Assembly: GCA_014379885.1 (NCBI GenBank)
Contig: JACMKW010000219.1
Coordinates: 1-13,909 of the forward strand
Length of the DNA: 13,909 nt
DNA from: Rhizobacter sp.
Lineage (GTDB): Bacteria > Pseudomonadota > Gammaproteobacteria > Burkholderiales > Burkholderiaceae
Direction of reading: 5' to 3'
Position numbers and translations under genes: made by a program. A model generated the notes under the pieces. The model was not told the origin of the DNA. It did not search any database and saw nothing but the letters and a program-made list of their open reading frames with translations. Shown in pieces: positions 6,434-13,909 of this stretch. The first letter of the stretch is position 1. Every line of letters begins with the position of its first letter.

Positions 6434-8113
6434 TTAGCGCAGACGGCAGGGTGCCAGGGCGTCGAGTGCTTCGCGATAGACCTGCGTTTGCACACCAACC
6501 ATCCCGAGCACGGTATGCGACAGGTTGTCGTGGCTGAGGGCGGTGTTCAACCGTTCTTTCAGGCAGCCGGGCTGGAGCTGCAGCGCCGCGGCGCCGGAGA
6601 ACCACATCACCATCGGCACATGGGTTTGTTCGCGCGGGGCAAAGGCATAAGGCAGGCCGTGCAGGTAGAGGTTGTTTTCGCCCAGCGATTCACCGTGGTC
6701 TGACACATACAGCATGGCGGCGCTGTGGCTGCCGGCTCGCCCCTTGAGCCAGCCAATGGCGTTGGCCAGCACCTGGTCGGTGTAGGCAATGGAGTTGTCG
6801 TAGGTGTTGACCAGCGCTTGCCGGTCGCAGCTTTGCAGCACGTTGGTCTGGCATTCGGGCTGAAACGATTTTTGGTCGGGCGGCGATCGTTTCCAGTACG
6901 CCGGCCCGTGGCTGCCCATCTGGTGCAGCACGACCACCACGCCGCGCTCACGCCGCTCGGCAGGCAGTGCGGCGATGCGTTCATCCAGGCCGTGCAGCAA
7001 GGCGGCGTCAAGACATTCGCCATCGGCACACAAGCCCTTGGGCAGCGGAGCCGCCGCAGGCGCCAGCTCGTTGGCGTGTGCATTCGGCACCCGTTCGCAC
7101 AGGCCCTTGCAGCCGGCCTGGTTGTCGACCCACAGCACCGCGAGGCCGGCATGCTGCAGCACATCGAGCAGGTTTTCGCGCGGGCGTGACTCGGCCTCGA
7201 AGCTCGCCTTGCCGAACACTGAAAACATGCATGGCAGTGACGTGGCGGTGCTGGTGCCGCAAGAACTCACCTCGCGAAAACTCAGCACGTCGAGCATGGC
7301 GAGCCGCGGGTTGGTGGGACGCGCATAGCCGTTGAGTGAAAAGTTGCTGGCACGGGCGGTTTCACCTACCACCAGCAGCAGCAATGGCGGCTTGGTGCCT
7401 TCAGGGCGGGGGGCGAGTTTCGCGTCAGCACCCACCGCCAGCGGCGGCCCGCTTGGTGTGGCATGCGCATCCGCCACCACCACACCGAGGGCATAGAAGG
7501 AATTGAGCGGGTTGATGAGATAGCGCACCGACTTGTGGTTGCGCATCGTGGCCGACATGTCGGCAAAGAACAGCAGCAAGAGCGACATCATCAAGGCGAT
7601 GGCCACAACGGCACCCAGCAGGTTTCGCTTGAGCTGCCGCCATGTTCCCAGGCGCTGAACCCGAACCCGCACCAGCCACACCAGTGGCACCACGCCGAGC
7701 ACGAAGATGTTGCCAAAAAAGCGCAGACTGAGCAGGTCGCGTGTTTCGCGCGGGTCGGTCTGCAGCACGTTGACCATCATCGTGGAGTCGATCACCACGT
7801 TGTAGGCGCCCATGAAATGCGCCCCGGCCGCCGCCGCCAGCAGGAACAGCGCCAACACCGGCTTGATGCTCCAGCGCCAGGCGGCCACGGTGAGCACCAG
7901 CGCGGTGAGCCCCATCACCATGCCGCACAGCGCGAGCATGAACAATCGCCCGCGCAGCGACCCCATTTCTGGCAGGCGGTTCAAGGTCGACCACAGCGGC
8001 CAGTTGGCCAGGCTGGCCATCCAGGCGGCGGCAATCCAGCCCAGTGTCAGTGGGTTCCAGCCTTCGAAAGCGGTGCTGGTGGAGGAGGCGGCGGTTCGGC
8101 GAAAAAACAGCAT
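6434..8113 (-). CDS. eptA: Phosphoethanolamine--lipid A transferase (EptA family)
   Basis: A 559-residue inner-membrane enzyme with about five N-terminal membrane helices (residues 20-185) and a periplasmic sulfatase-fold domain (about 240-559). Catalytic and zinc-site residues are visible: Glu251 in VVGETARASNFSLNGY, the nucleophile Thr287 in CGTSTATSLPC, His397 and His402 in LHQMGSHGP, Asp472/His473 in VSDHGESLGEN, and His485 in YLHGLPY. Paired cysteines (285/295, 335/339, 362/367, 421/429) fit the disulfides of this family. It moves phosphoethanolamine from phosphatidylethanolamine onto lipid A, lowering surface charge and often giving polymyxin resistance; the acceptor here is inferred. 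It starts 3 bp after the sensor kinase stop and has no clear ribosome binding site, so it is probably translationally coupled to the kinase. Confidence 0.9.
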   Translation of the reverse strand: MLFFRRTAASSTSTAFEGWNPLTLGWIAAAWMASLANWPLWSTLNRLPEMGSLRGRLFMLALCGMVMGLTALVLTVAAWRWSIKPVLALFLLAAAAGAHFMGAYNVVIDSTMMVNVLQTDPRETRDLLSLRFFGNIFVLGVVPLVWLVRVRVQRLGTWRQLKRNLLGAVVAIALMMSLLLLFFADMSATMRNHKSVRYLINPLNSFYALGVVVADAHATPSGPPLAVGADAKLAPRPEGTKPPLLLLVVGETARASNFSLNGYARPTNPRLAMLDVLSFREVSSCGTSTATSLPCMFSVFGKASFEAESRPRENLLDVLQHAGLAVLWVDNQAGCKGLCERVPNAHANELAPAAAPLPKGLCADGECLDAALLHGLDERIAALPAERRERGVVVVLHQMGSHGPAYWKRSPPDQKSFQPECQTNVLQSCDRQALVNTYDNSIAYTDQVLANAIGWLKGRAGSHSAAMLYVSDHGESLGENNLYLHGLPYAFAPREQTHVPMVMWFSGAAALQLQPGCLKERLNTALSHDNLSHTVLGMVGVQTQVYREALDALAPCRLR

Positions 8114-8116
8114 CGA

Positions 8117-9436
8117 TCAGGCGGCCGTTGGGGCGATGGTCAGTGTGGCGCGGAAGCCCCGTGCGCTGCCCGGCAGCGGTGACTGCAGCACCAGGCTGGA
8201 GTGCTGTTGCTGGGCAATGCGCGCCACGATGGCCAGGCCGAGGCCGGTGCCGTCGGTGCGTGCCGAGCCGCGCGAATACGGTTCTGACAAGGTGGCAAGC
8301 ATGTGGGTTGGCACACCGGGGCCGTCATCGCTCACGATCACCCGGCCAGGAGCCTCGACGCGCACTTCAACCTGTGCCTGTGGTGCGTGCTTGAGCGCGT
8401 TGTCGATCAGGTTGCGAATGGCAATGCCCAGCGCGTCGATGTCACCCTGCACGATCACCGGCTGATCGGGCAGCTGCACTTTGAGTCGGTGCGTAGCGTC
8501 GGCGTGGTGGCGGAACTCGTCCAGCACCAGGGTGGCCAGTTGCCGCAAGTCGACCGGCTCGCGCGCAAGGCCGATGCCCGACTCCACGCGCGAGAGTTGC
8601 AGCAGCTTCGTGGCGGTGTTGCTCAGGCGGTCGAGCGATCGCACCAGCGCGAGCGCGCGCTCTTGGGCGTCGCCTTCGGGCAACTCGGCGACCAGCCGCT
8701 GTGCCTGGGCACGCGCCGCGGCCAGCGGTGTGCGCAGCTCGTGCGCGCTGCTGGCAGCAAAGGCGCGTTCGGCGCGCACCACACCTTGCAAGCGGTCGAC
8801 CAGCGCATTGATGGACGCGAGCATGGGCTCGAACTCCGACGGCAGGTCATTGGCCTGCAGCGGCGAAATGTCGCCCTCGGGTCGCGAGCGCAACTGCTCG
8901 CTGGCCTGCTGCACGCCCTTGAACGAGCGGCGCAGCAACAAGTCGATCAGCCAGGCCGCCAGCGGCAGCAGCGCAAGCAGGGGCAACACCAGCGCGGCGG
9001 TGCTTTCGGTGAGGGCTTGGCGCCGTTCGTTGAGCGGCTCGCCTACTTGCACGATCACGTTGTTGTCGATGGTGCGCCGTGTGGCCACGCGCCAGCCGTT
9101 GACGGTTGCCACGCCGGGGGCTTTGTCCAATGGCCAAGGCACGTGGCGTGTGGGGCCCGACTGGCGCAGCACCGAACCCGACGCGTTGCGCACCAGCACG
9201 TGCATGACCTCCTCTTTGGGCACGGCCGGCAGCGAAGCCGGGGCATCGGGCGACCTCGCGTCGGGTTCGAGGGGAATCTGTTCGGCCAATGACAGCAGGG
9301 CGCCGTCCAGCACGGAATTGAGCTCATAGCGCACGGCGATGATGGCGACCAGCGCCGCCGCCGTCCAAAGCACCGTCACCGCGACGAGCAGGCGGCGCCG
9401 CAGCAGCCGTGCCAGGCTCCAGCGGTGAGGTGTCAT
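8117..9436 (-). CDS. Sensor histidine kinase (PmrB/QseC-like)
   Basis: A 439-residue membrane kinase. Membrane helices lie at about 16-36 and 147-168 around a periplasmic domain of about 110 residues, followed by a HAMP-like linker (170-222). The H-box is FAASSAHELRTPLAAARAQA with phospho-acceptor His232. The N-box is RNLIDNALKHA (Asn342, Asn346). The G boxes are VSDDGPGVP (about 368-376) and DGTGLGLAIVARIA (about 395-408). It should phosphorylate the response regulator whose gene overlaps it by 4 bp (ATGA). The eptA gene directly downstream suggests a PmrB-like role, sensing envelope stress. The periplasmic domain lacks the ExxE iron-binding motif of Salmonella PmrB, so the signal may differ. 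QseC is the main alternative label. Confidence 0.9.
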   Translation of the reverse strand: MTPHRWSLARLLRRRLLVAVTVLWTAAALVAIIAVRYELNSVLDGALLSLAEQIPLEPDARSPDAPASLPAVPKEEVMHVLVRNASGSVLRQSGPTRHVPWPLDKAPGVATVNGWRVATRRTIDNNVIVQVGEPLNERRQALTESTAALVLPLLALLPLAAWLIDLLLRRSFKGVQQASEQLRSRPEGDISPLQANDLPSEFEPMLASINALVDRLQGVVRAERAFAASSAHELRTPLAAARAQAQRLVAELPEGDAQERALALVRSLDRLSNTATKLLQLSRVESGIGLAREPVDLRQLATLVLDEFRHHADATHRLKVQLPDQPVIVQGDIDALGIAIRNLIDNALKHAPQAQVEVRVEAPGRVIVSDDGPGVPTHMLATLSEPYSRGSARTDGTGLGLAIVARIAQQQHSSLVLQSPLPGSARGFRATLTIAPTAA

Positions 9437-10113
9437 CCCGGTTGGCGCTCCAGCCGGTAGCCGAGCTGGCGGGTGGTGCTGATGGCCTCGGAGCCGAGCT
9501 TCTTGCGCAGGCGGCTGATCAACACTTCCAGCGTGTTGCTGTCACTGCTCTCGCCTTGCGAATAGAGGCGGCGCGCCAAGGCCTCCTTGCTCCAGGTCTG
9601 GCCAGGGTGCACGGCCAGGCAGCGCAGCAGGGCCCATTCCATGGCGGTAAGCGACAGGGTGAGGCCATCGCGCCGCACCATCTGCGCCTGAAAGTCGACC
9701 TGCGCCCCCCCGCTCAATGCCAGAAGAGGAGCCGGTGCCAGCGCATAGCGCCGTGCCACGGCATCGACCCGGGCGCTCAGTTCGTCCAGATCAAAGGGCT
9801 TGACCAGGTAATCGTCGGCACCCGAGGCCAGGCCGTGGATGCGGTCGCGGATCTGATCACGCGCACTCAGCACCAGCACCGGGAAGGGGGTGGTGTGGCC
9901 TCGCACCTCGGCGAGCAAGTCCATGCCGTCGCCGTCGGGCAGGCCGAGGTCGAGCAAGGCCATGTCGCTGTCGCGGTGCTCGCCCAGGCGGGCCAGCGCC
10001 TCGCGGGCATGTGCAGCTGTTTTGAGCCACTCCACGGCATGACCTTGGGCCAAGAGGTGATCGGCTACGGCCTGGCCGAGGTCGACGTCGTCTTCGATCA
10101 ACGTGATGTGCAT
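9433..10113 (-). CDS. OmpR-family response regulator (PmrA/QseB-like)
   Basis: A 226-residue two-domain regulator. The receiver has the acidic pocket Glu7/Asp8/Asp9 in MHITLIEDDVDLG, phospho-acceptor Asp55 in MALLDLGLPDGDGMDLL, Ser83 and Lys105 (LVKPFDLDEL). The C-terminal winged helix (about 130-226) has LTAMEWALLRCL, the recognition-helix region SNTLEVLISRLRKKL and the wing TTRQLGYRL. The acceptor lies four residues later than the family's usual position 51, owing to a slightly longer stretch around 41-50. It probably controls its own operon and eptA. No Shine-Dalgarno is seen; instead a 7-bp hairpin ends one base before the ATG. The gene starts 70 bp after the TPR-protein stop on the same strand. 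Confidence 0.92.
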   Translation of the reverse strand: MHITLIEDDVDLGQAVADHLLAQGHAVEWLKTAAHAREALARLGEHRDSDMALLDLGLPDGDGMDLLAEVRGHTTPFPVLVLSARDQIRDRIHGLASGADDYLVKPFDLDELSARVDAVARRYALAPAPLLALSGGAQVDFQAQMVRRDGLTLSLTAMEWALLRCLAVHPGQTWSKEALARRLYSQGESSDSNTLEVLISRLRKKLGSEAISTTRQLGYRLERQPG

Positions 10114-10114
10114 A

Positions 10115-10131
10115 GCGGCGATTGTCGCCGC
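10115..10131 (-). promoter_or_regulatory. Hairpin directly before the response regulator start
   Basis: GCGGCGA (10115-10121) and TCGCCGC (10125-10131) form a perfect 7-bp, GC-rich stem with a 3-nt loop. On the transcribed strand it ends one base before the ATG (10113). The usual Shine-Dalgarno position is occupied by this stem, which suggests controlled or unusual initiation. Confidence 0.5.
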
Positions 10132-10147
10132 GCTCGGCTTGATTGAG

Positions 10148-10173
10148 CGGCCCCTGAAGTGTTGTCAGGGCCG
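10148..10173 (-). other. Hairpin between the TPR-protein gene and the response regulator
   Basis: CCCTGA (10152-10157) pairs with TCAGGG (10165-10170). With a bulged C at 10151, three more pairs form (10148-10150 with 10171-10173), giving about 9 bp. No T run follows on the minus strand, so it is at best a weak terminator of the upstream gene. It overlaps the CCTGA repeat cluster. Confidence 0.35.
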
Positions 10174-10188
10174 GTTCAGGCTTTCAGG
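10164..10188 (-). promoter_or_regulatory. CCTGA direct repeats, candidate response-regulator operator
   Basis: On the minus strand CCTGA occurs three times: at 10188-10184, 10180-10176 and 10169-10165. The last two are 11 bp apart, the one-helical-turn spacing typical of OmpR-family half-sites. They lie about 50-65 bp upstream of the response regulator start. Seen directly; autoregulation is inference. Confidence 0.35.
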
Positions 10189-11863
10189 CCGCTGCCGCCT
10201 GGGGCGGTGCCGGCGGGGCAGCGGTTGGAACATCACGCAGGTTCAGCGCGCCGGGCTGGCGGCCACTGCTCTGGCCGAGCAAGGCCGCGCTCACGCCACC
10301 CGCGTAGCGCTCGCGCAGCGAGTCGGCACGGGCCGACAGAGCCGGGGCGTCTTCGACCTTGCTGCCGTGGCGTTGCAGTGTCATGCGTGCCATGTCGATC
10401 AGCTTGGCGTTCAGTGTGCTTTCAGCGTGCGCAATCAGGGAGGTCACGGCCACGCGATGGTTGCCCTGCAAGGTGTGCGTGACTGCCTGTTCGGCCATTT
10501 CACCAATGCGCAGGTGCGATTCGCGCACGCGGTTGGCGAAGGGCGGGTGAGGGCCGGCGGCGCCGGCGAGCAGCTCGGTCAGCCCCTTGGAGCTGGCAAA
10601 GCGCAGGCCCAGTGAGTCGACCCAGCCGTCGCAGCCATCGAGTTGCAACTCGGCGGCCGTCAGTTGCGACAGCAAGGCCAGCAAGTTGCAGGCGGCTTCG
10701 ATGTCGAGCCCCGGTTCTTGCAGGTCGGCAAACAGATCTCGCACTTCGCTCACCACGGCGGCCACCTGCTTTTGCAGCATCAGGCTGAACACCTTGACCA
10801 CCGAAACGAAGCGTTGCAGGCGGCGGCTTTGCGGCGCCTTGTCCAGCGCGTGTTGCAGGTTTTCCAGGCAGCGTTGCAGGCCCTTGCTGTCACGCTGGTG
10901 AAAGCGGCTGAAGGCCAGCAGCACCAACGACTGGAAGTCGAACATCTTGGAGCTGATGCCTATGGCCGCTGCGCGCTCCAGCATCTTGGCCGACTCGTCG
11001 CGGTCGCCCGTGTAGAAAGCCAGCATGCCTTGCTTTTGCAGCCGGGTGATGGAGCCTGGCGTGAGGGCACTGGCCTTGCGGTAGGTTTCCAAAGCCTCGC
11101 CCAAGCTGCCTTGTTCGACCTGTACGCGGCCCATCACGTCGTAGGCATCCACGTGAGTCGGGTGGTCGCCGATCAGGCTTTCGAGCGTGCGCAAGGCCAT
11201 CGCTGGCTGGTTGCTTTCAATCTGGGCCCGTGCGATGCCCAGGCGGGCCCACGGCAAGGCACCGGTTTCGAGCACGGCCTCGCACAGCTTGCGCGACTCG
11301 TCATGGCGGCCCTGGCGCAGCAGCAGCTCCGAGCCGATGCGTGCGGCGTACAGCCAGTACGCGGCGCGGCTTGCAAAACGTTGCGTGCACAGGCGGATGG
11401 CCGTGTCGTAGTCCTGGTTCTCGATGGCGCTGAAGATGTCGCCCAGGACCTTCTTGCGTTTGCGCGCCTGGGTGAGGCGCTCGCCCAGTGCGCTGGCGGT
11501 GTGGGGCTTGAGCAGGTAGCCGTCAAAGGCTGACTCGGCGGCATCGGCCACCATGGTGTACGAGGCTTCACCGGTGACCACGATGAAAACGGTGGAAAAC
11601 GGCAACAGGTTGCTGCGCCGCAGGTCATCGAGCAGGTTCTGGGCGGTGTAGCTGCTGTCTTCACCGTCGAAGCGGTGCTCGCACAGCACCACGTCGAATG
11701 GCCGCGCCTCGAGCTGTTTGCGAGCATCGTGGATGCGCCCGCACTGCATGACTGTGCCCACACCGAAATCGCGCAACTGCGAGGCCAGCATGCTGCGCGA
11801 TGTCGGGTTGCCATCGACCACCAAGGCCCGGCACTCGGCGATGTCACGATCCAGCAATTGCAC
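10184..11863 (-). CDS. Receiver-like domain fused to TPR repeats
   Basis: A 559-residue soluble protein. Residues 10-135 form a CheY-like domain (ALVVDGNPTSRSML, DVVLCEHRFDGEDS, VFIVVTGEASYTM, GYLLKPHTASAL). Compared with CheY, Asp12 is kept (Asp17), Asp13 is Gly18 and phospho-acceptor Asp57 is Glu62; Thr97 and Lys119 are kept. So it is probably not phosphorylated normally, or it mimics the active state. Residues about 145-300 are TPR-like helices (GIARAQIESNQPAMALRTLE, GRVQVEQGSLGEALETYRKA). A helical region follows to about 520, then an Ala/Pro-rich tail. There is no output domain, so it likely acts through protein contacts. The start is a GTG at 11863 with GGAG at 11872-11869. It lies 119 bp after dnaJ. 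Confidence 0.85.
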   Translation of the reverse strand: MQLLDRDIAECRALVVDGNPTSRSMLASQLRDFGVGTVMQCGRIHDARKQLEARPFDVVLCEHRFDGEDSSYTAQNLLDDLRRSNLLPFSTVFIVVTGEASYTMVADAAESAFDGYLLKPHTASALGERLTQARKRKKVLGDIFSAIENQDYDTAIRLCTQRFASRAAYWLYAARIGSELLLRQGRHDESRKLCEAVLETGALPWARLGIARAQIESNQPAMALRTLESLIGDHPTHVDAYDVMGRVQVEQGSLGEALETYRKASALTPGSITRLQKQGMLAFYTGDRDESAKMLERAAAIGISSKMFDFQSLVLLAFSRFHQRDSKGLQRCLENLQHALDKAPQSRRLQRFVSVVKVFSLMLQKQVAAVVSEVRDLFADLQEPGLDIEAACNLLALLSQLTAAELQLDGCDGWVDSLGLRFASSKGLTELLAGAAGPHPPFANRVRESHLRIGEMAEQAVTHTLQGNHRVAVTSLIAHAESTLNAKLIDMARMTLQRHGSKVEDAPALSARADSLRERYAGGVSAALLGQSSGRQPGALNLRDVPTAAPPAPPQAAAA

Positions 11864-11887
11864 GGTAACTCCAGGCCGGCATCACAA

Positions 11888-11913
11888 CCGCAGCGTGTAG
11901 ACGCTTGCTGCGG
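11888..11913 (-). terminator. Possible weak terminator after dnaJ
   Basis: CCGCAGC (11888-11894) and GCTGCGG (11907-11913) form a 7-bp stem; two inner pairs (GT with AC) are possible. On the minus strand it is followed by TTGTGAT, a poor T tract. It lies 70 bp past the dnaJ stop and just before the ribosome binding site of the TPR-protein gene. Confidence 0.3.
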
Positions 11914-11982
11914 GCTGTGCCAGCGATTCCGGAGTTATCGGCGGGCGCTGGGCCGACTTGAATGACTCAGCGCAGCGCTCGC

Positions 11983-13152
11983 TTACTTGAAGAGGTCTTT
12001 GACGCGGTTGGTCCAGCTCTTGGCGTTGGGCGAGTGCTTGTCGGGCGACTTGGCCAACGATTCGTCGAGCTCACGCATCAGCTTCTTCTGGTGCTCGGTG
12101 AGCTTGACCGGTGTTTCCACGCTGATGTGGCAATACAGGTCGCCCGGGTAGCTGGAGCGCACACCCTTGATGCCCTTGCCACGCAGGCGGAAGGTCTTGC
12201 CGTGTTGGGTGCCTTCGGGTAGCTCGATCTCGGCCTTGCCACCCAGTGTGGGCACCTCGATCGAGCTGCCGAGTGCGGCGGTCGTGAGGCCGATTGGCAC
12301 GGTGCAATGCAGGTCGTCGCCGTCGCGCTCGAAGATCTCGTGCTGCTTGATGCGGATCTCGATGTACAGGTCGCCAGCCGGGCCGCCATTGGTGCCGGGC
12401 TCGCCGTTGCCGGCCGAGCGGATGCGCATGCCTTCGTTGATGCCGGCAGGAATCTTCACCTCCAGCGTCTTGTTCTTCTTGACCTTGCCTTGCCCATGGC
12501 AGACGGCGCAGGGCTCGGGAATGATGCGCCCGGTGCCGTGGCAATGCGGGCAGGTCTGCTGGATGCTGAAGAAGCCCTGGCGCATGGATACCGTGCCCGC
12601 GCCGTTGCAACTGGGGCAGGTCTTGGCACTGGTGCCGGGTTTGGCGCCGTTGCCGTGGCAGGTGACGCACTCTTCCCAACTGGGGATGCGGATCTGCGTT
12701 TCCTTGCCGTGAGCGGCTTCTTCGAGCGTGATCTCCATCGCGTAGCTCAGGTCGCTTCCACGGTAGACCTGTTGGCCGCCACCGCCCCGGCGTGGGCCAG
12801 CACCGCCACCGGCGCCACCTTGGCCACCGAAGATGTCGCCGAAGATGTCGCCAAAGGCCTCGGCAAAACCGCCAAAACCCTCGGTTCCCGGGCCGCCGGG
12901 GCGGAAGCCGCCCGCGTTGGGGTCGACACCGGCGTGGCCGTACTGGTCGTACGCGGCACGTTTTTGCGCGTCGGAGAGCATTTCGTAGGCTTCCTTGGCC
13001 TCCTTGAAATGCTCTTCGGATTTTTTGGCGCCCTCACCCTGGTTGCGGTCAGGGTGGTGCTTCATGGCCAGCTTGCGGTAGGCCTTCTTGATGTCGTCCT
13101 CGGAGGCGGTTTTCGCCACACCGAGCACGTCGTAATAGTCACGCTTTGCCAT
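11983..13152 (-). CDS. dnaJ: Chaperone protein DnaJ (Hsp40)
   Basis: A 389-residue class I DnaJ. The J domain (about 1-70) has the HPD triad at 33-35. A Gly/Phe-rich stretch runs from about 75 to 125. The zinc domain has four CxxC repeats: 162/165, 179/182, 201/204 and 215/218 ([32 protein letters not shown]). The C-terminal substrate-binding domains end in RVKDLFK. It delivers unfolded clients to DnaK and stimulates its ATPase. It follows dnaK by 123 bp, the usual pair. The ATG at 13152 ([14 protein letters not shown]) is the family start; no Shine-Dalgarno is visible, and the leader is rich in GCA triplets. All key residues are present. Confidence 0.97.
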   Translation of the reverse strand: MAKRDYYDVLGVAKTASEDDIKKAYRKLAMKHHPDRNQGEGAKKSEEHFKEAKEAYEMLSDAQKRAAYDQYGHAGVDPNAGGFRPGGPGTEGFGGFAEAFGDIFGDIFGGQGGAGGGAGPRRGGGGQQVYRGSDLSYAMEITLEEAAHGKETQIRIPSWEECVTCHGNGAKPGTSAKTCPSCNGAGTVSMRQGFFSIQQTCPHCHGTGRIIPEPCAVCHGQGKVKKNKTLEVKIPAGINEGMRIRSAGNGEPGTNGGPAGDLYIEIRIKQHEIFERDGDDLHCTVPIGLTTAALGSSIEVPTLGGKAEIELPEGTQHGKTFRLRGKGIKGVRSSYPGDLYCHISVETPVKLTEHQKKLMRELDESLAKSPDKHSPNAKSWTNRVKDLFK

Positions 13153-13203
13153 GTGCTTGTGCTGCTTCTTGCTGCTGCTTTTACTGCTGCCTGCTGCTGC
13201 AGT
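13153..13203 (-). repeat. GCA-triplet-rich leader of dnaJ
   Basis: Read on the minus strand, the 51 bases before dnaJ are dominated by GCA repeats (for example GCAGCAGCAGGCAGCAG and AAAGCAGCAGCAAGAAGCAG) with almost no T. Such a stretch should stay unpaired in mRNA and contains no AGGAGG-like site. Confidence 0.6.
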
Positions 13204-13209
13204 TTTTAA

Positions 13210-13246
13210 CGAGAAATCCCCCGTGCGCCGGTCAGCTCACGGGGGA
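13210..13246 (-). terminator. Terminator or attenuator between dnaK and dnaJ
   Basis: TCCCCCGTG (13217-13225) and CACGGGGGA (13238-13246) form a perfect 9-bp GC-rich stem with a 12-nt loop. On the minus strand it is followed by TTTCTCGTT. It lies 29 bp past the dnaK stop and can reduce read-through into dnaJ. The T tract is short, so partial termination is more likely than full. Confidence 0.65.
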
Positions 13247-13275
13247 GGGTTGGCGCGCAGGCGCCGAGGCCGCGT

Positions 13276-13908
13276 TTACTTCTTGTCTTTGACTTCGGTG
13301 AACTCGGCGTCGACCACGTTTTCATCGGCAGCCTTGCCCGCCGCCGCACCCGGCGCGGCTTCTGGCTGCGAGGCCCCTGCGCCTGCGGCCGCTGCGGCTT
13401 GTGCTGCCTGTGCGTCGGCGTAGACCTTTTCGCCCAGCTTCTGGCTGGCCGTCATCAGGGCTTCGGTCTTGGCTTCGATCACTGCCTTGTCTTCGCCCTT
13501 GAGCGCTTCCTCGGCTTCTTTCAGGGCTGCTTCGATCTTTTCCTTCTCGACAGTGTCAAGCTTGTCGCCGTGCTCGCCCAGGGACTTCTTCACGCTGTGC
13601 ACCAGCGCGTCGGCCTGGTTGCGCGCTTGCACCAGTTCGAGCTTCTTGTGGTCTTCAGCGGCGTTGAGTTCAGCGTCTTTCACCATCTGCTGGATCTCGG
13701 CTTCGGTCAGGCCGGAGTTGGCCTTGATGGTGATCTTGTTCTCCTTGCCGGTGCCCTTGTCCTTGGCGCCCACGTGCAAGATGCCGTTGGCGTCGATGTC
13801 AAAGGACACTTCGATTTGCGGTGTACCGCGGGCAGAGGGTGGAATGCCTTCGAGGTTGAACTCACCCAGCATCTTGTTGCCCACGGCAATCTCGCGCTCA
13901 CCCTGGAA
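13276..13908 (-). CDS. dnaK: Chaperone protein DnaK (Hsp70), C-terminal part
   Basis: Partial: the frame is open to the window end, beginning [20 protein letters not shown]. Visible are the end of the substrate-binding beta domain ([20 protein letters not shown], then [20 protein letters not shown]), the alpha-helical lid with its conserved [16 protein letters not shown], an Ala/Gly-rich linker ([19 protein letters not shown]) and the conserved C-terminal end [13 protein letters not shown]. DnaK binds unfolded peptides under ATP control with DnaJ and GrpE. The ATPase domain and promoter lie outside the window. Confidence 0.97.
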   Translation of the reverse strand, partial: FQGEREIAVGNKMLGEFNLEGIPPSARGTPQIEVSFDIDANGILHVGAKDKGTGKENKITIKANSGLTEAEIQQMVKDAELNAAEDHKKLELVQARNQADALVHSVKKSLGEHGDKLDTVEKEKIEAALKEAEEALKGEDKAVIEAKTEALMTASQKLGEKVYADAQAAQAAAAAGAGASQPEAAPGAAAGKAADENVVDAEFTEVKDKK

Positions 13909-13909
13909 C

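Noticed and set aside
6428..6440. GCGCT/AGCGC hairpin at the convergent gene ends
   Set aside because: It has only five base pairs and no T run on either strand, so it is too weak to call a bidirectional terminator.
8303..9292. 329-residue open frame on the plus strand opposite the sensor kinase
   Set aside because: It is antisense to a clear kinase gene; its Gln/His/Arg-rich composition is typical of reversed high-GC coding DNA.
10139..10147. TTGATTGAG, also present in the palindrome at 4428-4436
   Set aside because: A shared 9-mer without the matching opposite arm is plausibly chance.
10643..11533. 296-residue open frame on the plus strand opposite the receiver/TPR gene
   Set aside because: It has antisense-like Gln/Ala/Leu composition and no start signals.
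12307..13209. 300-residue open frame on the plus strand opposite dnaJ
   Set aside because: It is a high-GC antisense shadow of dnaJ with no ribosome binding site and no family resemblance.

Overview
The window looks like a chromosomal segment of a GC-rich betaproteobacterium, most likely order Burkholderiales (Comamonadaceae or the Rubrivivax/Leptothrix group). The reasons are the rpsF-priB-rpsR-rplI-dnaB order, the style of the DnaB, DnaK and DnaJ proteins, a VC_2705-type sodium:solute symporter, and a PEP-CTERM protein. I see no insertion sequence, phage gene, tRNA, rRNA or CRISPR array. Most of the window is conserved housekeeping DNA.

Layout, plus strand: the 3' end of a sodium:solute symporter (2-685); a ribosomal/replication cluster rpsF (846), priB (1255), rpsR (1600), rplI (1902) closed by a strong intrinsic terminator at 2377-2406; then dnaB (2492-3916). 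A more variable strip follows (3917-5313). It holds a small heavy-metal-associated (HMA)-fold protein that has lost both metal-binding cysteines, a 25-bp near-perfect palindrome, a secreted PEP-CTERM protein, and a 323-bp gap with only small inverted repeats. A PA0069-family radical SAM protein (5314-6423) ends the plus-strand block.

Layout, minus strand (all genes read right to left, converging on the radical SAM gene with a 10-bp gap): the C-terminal part of dnaK (from the window end to 13276), dnaJ (13152-11983), a receiver-like/TPR protein (11863-10184), an OmpR-family response regulator (10113-9433), its sensor kinase (9436-8117) and a phosphoethanolamine transferase of the EptA family (8113-6434). 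The last three are tightly packed (4-bp overlap, then a 3-bp gap). They form a PmrA-PmrB-EptA-like unit that probably remodels lipid A in response to an envelope signal.

How the genes work together: S6, S18 and L9 are ribosomal proteins, while PriB and DnaB act at the replication fork and in fork restart. DnaK and DnaJ form the Hsp70 chaperone pair. The regulator, kinase and transferase form one signalling-to-effector cassette.

I found no convincing undescribed multi-gene system. The observations most worth a second look are the Cys-to-Ser HMA protein, the palindrome upstream of the PEP-CTERM gene, the receiver domain lacking its phospho-acceptor aspartate, the CCTGA repeat cluster and start-codon hairpin in front of the response regulator, and a hairpin that could mask the priB ribosome binding site.
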